A DNA stretch of 8,828 bases from the NCBI GenBank assembly GCA_023442215.1, contig JAEZMP010000401.1, positions 1 to 8,828 of the forward strand, given 5' to 3'. Origin of the DNA: Pseudomonadota bacterium. Lineage in GTDB: Bacteria > Pseudomonadota > Alphaproteobacteria > Rhizobiales > Segnochrobactraceae. A program made the translations under genes and the position numbers. Within the stretch, counting starts at the first letter, position 1; each line of letters begins with the position of its first letter. Below, one piece after another: positions 5,059 through 8,828 of this stretch. Below the pieces are notes generated by a model that was not told where the DNA came from, ran no database searches, and worked only from the letters and a program-made list of their open reading frames with translations.

Positions 5059-7170
5059 TCAAGGCGTGGCCGGTGCGGTCGCCTTGAAGGCCTCGTCGAA
5101 CATCGGTTCGAGTTGCGCGGCGCCCAGCCGCGAGAGGTGATCATCGTCGAAATAGAACGGGTGCCCGTTGTCCTGCACGACGCAGCGTTCGCTCGGGCAG
5201 AAGACCGTCGCGGGGTCGAGCAGCTTCACAATGCCGTTGGCGGCGAGCTTCTCAAGCGCGTCGCGCGCGAAGGCATTGCGGCGGTCGTAGTCCTCGCGGT
5301 GCGAGCGGATGTGGAAGGGGCGCCCGAGGAGCAGCGAACGCGCCATCGACTGCGGCACGTCCACCCGCACCTCCGGGATCGGCATCAGGACGTAGACGGT
5401 CTTGCCGGCCTGGTGGAGGCCGAGCATCGTCGCGGTCAGCGAGGCGACGAACTGCTCGCGCGCCTTCGCCACGTCCTTCGCGAACCACGGCTGCTCGATG
5501 AAGGGAGCGACGTTCTGGTCGTCGGCGTCGCCGTACCCCATCAGCGAGGCGTAGATCGACCAGCGTGCGGCGACGATGACGGTCTTGATGCGCGGATCGC
5601 TGACGATGATGCGATAGGCCTCGGTATTGAACGGGGCGCAGAACTGCTCGAACCCTTCCGGCACACCCGCGAACGGCGGCAGGATCGGGCCGTCAACCAG
5701 CGGACCGCAGCCGCGCATGATCATGGCGACGCCCTCGCGCCCGTTGCGGACGGCGACATCGGAGACCGCGGCGAGGATGGCATCGGCGTGGGAATCGCCC
5801 CACAGCGCGAAACTCGGCTCGCCCTTGCCGACGGCGCCGATCAGGCACGGCGCTTCCGCCATGCCGTCCGGCACGTTGCGCACGCAGGGAGAGCCGCGCC
5901 CTTCCTTGGAGATGCGCGCCATGTCGGCGACGTCCTTCGGCAGGCGCTGCGGCCAGCCGTCGGTCCGGATCAGCATGGCGCCGAACAGCGCCGTCGCCAC
6001 AGCGACCGCGACGGCGCAGCCGAACACCTGCCGGCGCGTGAGAATGCCGCTGCGGCCGAGGAAAGGCCGCTCGATGTACCGCCGGGAGACGACCGAGACC
6101 ACCACCGCGACCCCGAGCAGCAGGCAGGTATCGAGCACGCTGAGCGGACGGTTCAGATAGTAGGACTGGGTGATCGCCAGGATCGGCCAGTGCCAGACAT
6201 AGAGCGAATAGGACAGCAGCCCCACGACGACGAGCGGCTTGAGCGACAGCAGCCGCCCCACGCCCGTCGGTCCGTCCTCGCCGGCATAGATCACGAGGGC
6301 GGCGCCGACACACGGCACCAGACCGAGCGGACCGGGCCAGGGGCCGCCTTCGGTGAAGGTCGCCATCGCATAGAGGATCATCGCCAGGCCGAGCCAGCCC
6401 AGGGCCTCGCGGAGACGCCTATGATGCAGGCGGGGCACGGCGCCCGACGCGAGGACGGCGCCGATCAGGATTTCCCAGGCGCGCGCCTGCGTCCAGAAGA
6501 ACGAGGCCGGCCCCTGGAACACGAGCCACCAGCCGAGGGCGAAGAACGCCACCGTCAGAACCCCGATCATCACGGCGAACCGGCCGCGCAGGAACCGCGC
6601 CGTCAGGATCATGAGGAACGGGAAGACGATGTAGAACTGCTCCTCGATCGCGAGCGACCAGAGGTGAAGCAGCGGACGGGAGGTGAAGGTCGTGACGAAA
6701 TAGCCGTCGCCGAGGGCCAGCACGAAGTTGGTCACGAAGCCGGCAGCCGCCATCAGGGTTCCGCCATAGGTGCGGATTTCCTTCGGCAGCATCAGCAGGC
6801 TCGCCGCGAGCGTCGTCACGATCAACATCGAGAACAGCGCCGGAAAGATGCGCCGGATGCGACGTTCGTAGAACGAGGTGAGCGTGAAGCGGCCCTGAGC
6901 GATCTCCCTCAGGATGATGGAGGTGATCAGGTAACCGGAGATGACGAAAAACACGTCGACGCCGACGAACCCGCCGACGAACGGTCGGAAAGCCGGCTGG
7001 AAAACCGAGGCGTGGAACAGCAGCACGCCCACGATCGAAATCGCCCTGAGGCCGTCGATATCGGGGCGGTAGGAGATCGCGGGCGCCGGATGCCTCGCAT
7101 GGACGGACGCTTGCCCCGCATGGCCGGCGCGAGAGCCGTGGGGCCGTTTCATGGAGGCGGAATCGGTCAT
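5059..7170 (-). CDS. Membrane O-acyltransferase (AT3 family) fused to a C-terminal SGNH domain, OafA/YrhL-like
   Basis: This 703-residue two-domain protein probably O-acylates a cell-envelope polysaccharide. Residues about 32-400 are an acyltransferase-3 membrane domain. YRPDIDGLRAISIVGVLLFH (34-53) carries the conserved RxxDGLRA and His53, followed by GGFVGVDVFFVISGYLI, YERRIRRIFPAL, and LLHLWSLAIEEQFY, with about ten hydrophobic helices. An extra hydrophobic helix (about 382-402) would put the C-terminal domain in the periplasm. That SGNH domain has LWGDSHAD with nucleophile Ser460, RGCGP near 486, and FDDDH with catalytic pair Asp675 and His678. Known relatives acetylate O-antigen, exopolysaccharide or peptidoglycan-type sugars; substrate and acyl group are unknown here, and no glycosyltransferase or wzx/wzy gene lies nearby. 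The first 33 residues are a polar His/Arg-rich leader. The ATG at 7170 has no clear Shine-Dalgarno; ATG at 7152 is an alternative. Confidence 0.92.
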   Translation of the reverse strand: MTDSASMKRPHGSRAGHAGQASVHARHPAPAISYRPDIDGLRAISIVGVLLFHASVFQPAFRPFVGGFVGVDVFFVISGYLITSIILREIAQGRFTLTSFYERRIRRIFPALFSMLIVTTLAASLLMLPKEIRTYGGTLMAAAGFVTNFVLALGDGYFVTTFTSRPLLHLWSLAIEEQFYIVFPFLMILTARFLRGRFAVMIGVLTVAFFALGWWLVFQGPASFFWTQARAWEILIGAVLASGAVPRLHHRRLREALGWLGLAMILYAMATFTEGGPWPGPLGLVPCVGAALVIYAGEDGPTGVGRLLSLKPLVVVGLLSYSLYVWHWPILAITQSYYLNRPLSVLDTCLLLGVAVVVSVVSRRYIERPFLGRSGILTRRQVFGCAVAVAVATALFGAMLIRTDGWPQRLPKDVADMARISKEGRGSPCVRNVPDGMAEAPCLIGAVGKGEPSFALWGDSHADAILAAVSDVAVRNGREGVAMIMRGCGPLVDGPILPPFAGVPEGFEQFCAPFNTEAYRIIVSDPRIKTVIVAARWSIYASLMGYGDADDQNVAPFIEQPWFAKDVAKAREQFVASLTATMLGLHQAGKTVYVLMPIPEVRVDVPQSMARSLLLGRPFHIRSHREDYDRRNAFARDALEKLAANGIVKLLDPATVFCPSERCVVQDNGHPFYFDDDHLSRLGAAQLEPMFDEAFKATAPATP

Positions 7171-7197
7171 GGCGACGTGTCGTTCTTATGTGCGGCG

Positions 7198-7224
7198 CCG
7201 TTCAGATCGAACCGATCTGAACGG
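7198..7224. repeat. Perfect 11-bp inverted repeat between gor and the acyltransferase gene
   Basis: CCGTTCAGATC (7198-7208) and GATCTGAACGG (7214-7224) are exact reverse complements around a 5-nt spacer. The element lies in the 74-bp gap, 20 bp past the gor stop and 27 bp before the acyltransferase start. No T run follows on the - strand, which argues against a standard intrinsic terminator, although the RNA hairpin would be stable. A dimeric-repressor operator is equally possible. CTGAA also recurs at 7217, 7231 and 7240 on the + strand. Confidence 0.55.
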
Positions 7225-7244
7225 GATATGCTGAAACCTCTGAA

Positions 7245-8669
7245 TCAGGACCGCTGGCCGCCGTCGCGCTTCCAGCGCTCGGACGGCGTGCGCATCGTCA
7301 CGAGTTCCTCGGCGGCGGTCGGATGCACGGCCATGGTCGCGTCGAAATCCGCCTTCGTCGCGCCCATCCGGACGGCGATGCCGAGGATCTGCGCCATCTC
7401 GCCGGCATCGGGTCCGAGGATGTGGACGCCGACCACGCGGTCCGAGGCCGCATCGACGAGGATCTTCATGAACATGCGCTCCTCGCGGCCGGAGAGCGTA
7501 TGGACCATCGGCCGGAAGCGGGCGCGATAGATGTCGAGCGCCTCGAACCGCGCCTTGGCCTCGGCCTCGGTCAGCCCGACGGTGCCGATCTCGGGCTGCG
7601 AGAACACGGCGGTCGGCACCAGGTCGTGATCGACCACAACCTCACGGCCGCCGAACACCGTATCGGCGAAGGCGTGGCCCTCGCGGATCGCCACCGGCGT
7701 GAGATTGATGCGGTCCGTCACGTCGCCGACCGCATAGATCGAAGGAACGTTGGTCTGCGAGCGGGCATCGACCAGCACAGCGCCGCGCAGGTCGAGCGCG
7801 ACGCCCGCCTCTTCGAGCCCGAGGCCGGCGGTGGCGGGATGACGCCCGGTCGCCGTCATCACGAGGTCGGTTTCCAGCCTCTCGCCCTGGGCCGTGGTCA
7901 CCACCAGCTCCTCGCCGACACGCTCGATCCGCTCGGGCTTGTCGCCGCAGAGGACGGTGATGCCCTTTTTCACCATCTCCTCGTGGAGGAAGCCACGCAG
8001 TTCGTCATCGAACCCGCGCAGGATCTCCGAACCGCGGTAGAGCACTGTCGTCTCGACACCGAGGCCATTGAAGATGCCGGCGAATTCGACCGCGATGTAG
8101 CCGCCGCCGACGATCACGACACGCTCCGGCAGTTGCTCCAGATCGAACACCTCGTTCGAGGTCACAGCCAGTTCGATGCCGGGCACGGTGTGATCGACGC
8201 TGGGCGCGCCGCCGGTTGCGACGAGAATGACGCGGGCGGTGACGACGCGGTCCTCCGCGACGAGGCGCACCGCGTTCGGCCCCTCGACCACCGCACGGGT
8301 CCGCAGCACCTCCACGGCGGCATTGTCGAGATTGCGCTCGTAGATCGCGGACAGGCGGGCGATTTCCTTGTCCTTGGCCGCGATCAGGGTCGGCCAGTCG
8401 AAAGTGACAGCGTCCGATCGCCAGCCGAAGCCGACGGAATCCTCGAACGCCTCGGCAAAGCGCGAGGCATAGACGAGCAGCTTCTTCGGAACGCAGCCGC
8501 GGATCACGCAGGTGCCGCCGATGCGATATTCCTCGGCGATGGCGACTTTCGCGCCGTAGCCGGACGCGATGCGGGCCGCGCGCACCCCACCCGAACCCGC
8601 GCCGATCACGAACAGGTCGTAGTCGAACCCGCCGACAACGCCGCCGTCAGCCTCTTCACCGCCAGCCAT
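7245..8669 (-). CDS. gor: Glutathione-disulfide reductase
   Basis: This 474-residue FAD flavoenzyme uses NADPH to reduce glutathione disulfide to glutathione in the cytoplasm, as a homodimer. The FAD Rossmann motif is DLFVIGAGSGGVRAAR (18-33). The redox-active disulfide is Cys54-Cys59 in GGTCVIRGCVPKK, the glutathione reductase form of the family signature. The nucleotide-binding GGGYIAVEFAG follows near residue 190, with Arg residues after it (YRGSEILRGFD) as expected for NADPH. YAVGDVTDRINLTPVA binds FAD, and the C-terminal VHPTAAEELVTMR supplies catalytic His449 and Glu454. All catalytic residues are intact. An extra Gly/acidic N-terminal stretch (about 14 residues) precedes the domain; the ATG at 8669 is supported by GGAG (8676-8679) with 6-nt spacing. 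It is first in the run of five - strand genes within the window. Confidence 0.96.
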   Translation of the reverse strand: MAGGEEADGGVVGGFDYDLFVIGAGSGGVRAARIASGYGAKVAIAEEYRIGGTCVIRGCVPKKLLVYASRFAEAFEDSVGFGWRSDAVTFDWPTLIAAKDKEIARLSAIYERNLDNAAVEVLRTRAVVEGPNAVRLVAEDRVVTARVILVATGGAPSVDHTVPGIELAVTSNEVFDLEQLPERVVIVGGGYIAVEFAGIFNGLGVETTVLYRGSEILRGFDDELRGFLHEEMVKKGITVLCGDKPERIERVGEELVVTTAQGERLETDLVMTATGRHPATAGLGLEEAGVALDLRGAVLVDARSQTNVPSIYAVGDVTDRINLTPVAIREGHAFADTVFGGREVVVDHDLVPTAVFSQPEIGTVGLTEAEAKARFEALDIYRARFRPMVHTLSGREERMFMKILVDAASDRVVGVHILGPDAGEMAQILGIAVRMGATKADFDATMAVHPTAAEELVTMRTPSERWKRDGGQRS

Positions 8670-8828
8670 GCCCGTCTCCGCCCCGTCGGTTCGTCAATGG
8701 AAAACCACGGGCACCCGGCGGCGAGAGCCGGCCGGGACAGGCCCGTGTGCGTGGTGTGTGCGCCCGCAGAAGCGCGTTCCGGCCGGACGCGACGTCCGAC
8801 GACAGGGAACCGCGCCGGACCGCAGCAG
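8670..8828. other. Window-edge region upstream of gor
   Basis: This 159-bp stretch should contain the gor promoter or the end of an upstream gene. No - strand or + strand frame here has recognisable protein sequence. It includes a GT-rich run (about 8743-8760) and a two-part hairpin: CGGACG/CGTCCG with a 3-nt loop (8784-8798) inside GCGCGTTCC (8772-8780) and GGAACcGCGC (8806-8815). No convincing -35/-10 pair was found. Confidence 0.4.

Noticed and set aside
3021..5087. A 688-residue open frame on the + strand antisense to DAHP synthase and ynfA
   Set aside because: It is low-complexity and Arg-rich with no recognisable motif. The opposite strand carries fully conserved enzyme motifs and good ribosome-binding sites.
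4848..5144. N-terminal extension of DAHP synthase by 99 residues
   Set aside because: The extension is Arg/Pro-rich without family similarity, whereas the ATG at 4847 has a well-placed AAGGTGA and gives a normal family length.
4747..7530. A 927-residue open frame on the + strand antisense to the acyltransferase gene
   Set aside because: It lies opposite a gene with clear domains and intact motifs. Its translation is rich in Arg, His, Asp and Glu with no domain, typical of a shadow frame in GC-rich DNA.
1..8828. Defence island, mobile element or biosynthetic cluster hidden among these genes
   Set aside because: All genes belong to familiar metabolic or envelope families with intact motifs. 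There is no transposase, integrase, terminal repeat, CRISPR repeat or abrupt compositional change.

Overview
This is a GC-rich, densely coding chromosomal window. The gene families suggest an alphaproteobacterium, most likely Hyphomicrobiales (Rhizobiales). Pointers are a class II DAHP synthase, a gor-type glutathione reductase, a CC0125/CC1285-like lipoprotein of the Caulobacter/rhizobial type, and strong third-position GC bias that opens long meaningless antisense frames. The organism call is inference from family content; no rRNA or other taxonomic marker is present. I find no phage, insertion sequence, CRISPR array, tRNA or toxin-antitoxin gene.

Left part (1-1864): the C-terminal half of a pirin-family cupin protein enters from the left edge on the + strand. 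It converges, with a 27-bp gap, on a RutF/HpaC-like flavin reductase gene on the - strand. A 393-bp divergent intergenic region (974-1366) carries a striking 10-bp-periodic TTTC(G) array upstream of the flavin reductase. On its other side is a + strand gene for a small outer-membrane-type lipoprotein.

Right part (1997-8669): five genes all read on the - strand. In transcription order they are glutathione-disulfide reductase (gor), a large membrane acyltransferase fused to a periplasmic SGNH domain, class II DAHP synthase (first step of the shikimate pathway), a YnfA/UPF0060 four-helix membrane protein, and a DODA-type class III extradiol ring-cleavage dioxygenase. Gaps are 74, 211, 38 and 182 bp, so only the DAHP synthase-ynfA pair looks tightly co-transcribed. 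The lipoprotein and dioxygenase genes converge on a 132-bp stretch with overlapping GC-rich hairpins, probably a termination zone.

Functionally this is ordinary housekeeping and accessory metabolism: flavin supply, thiol redox, aromatic biosynthesis, possible aromatic ring cleavage and cell-surface O-acylation. I see no clear new multi-gene system. The most interesting unexplained items are small intergenic DNA structures: the helically phased array at 998-1031, a perfect 11-bp inverted repeat at 7198-7224 between gor and the acyltransferase, and the ATTGT/ACAAT cluster at 2967-2996. The acyltransferase has unknown substrate.
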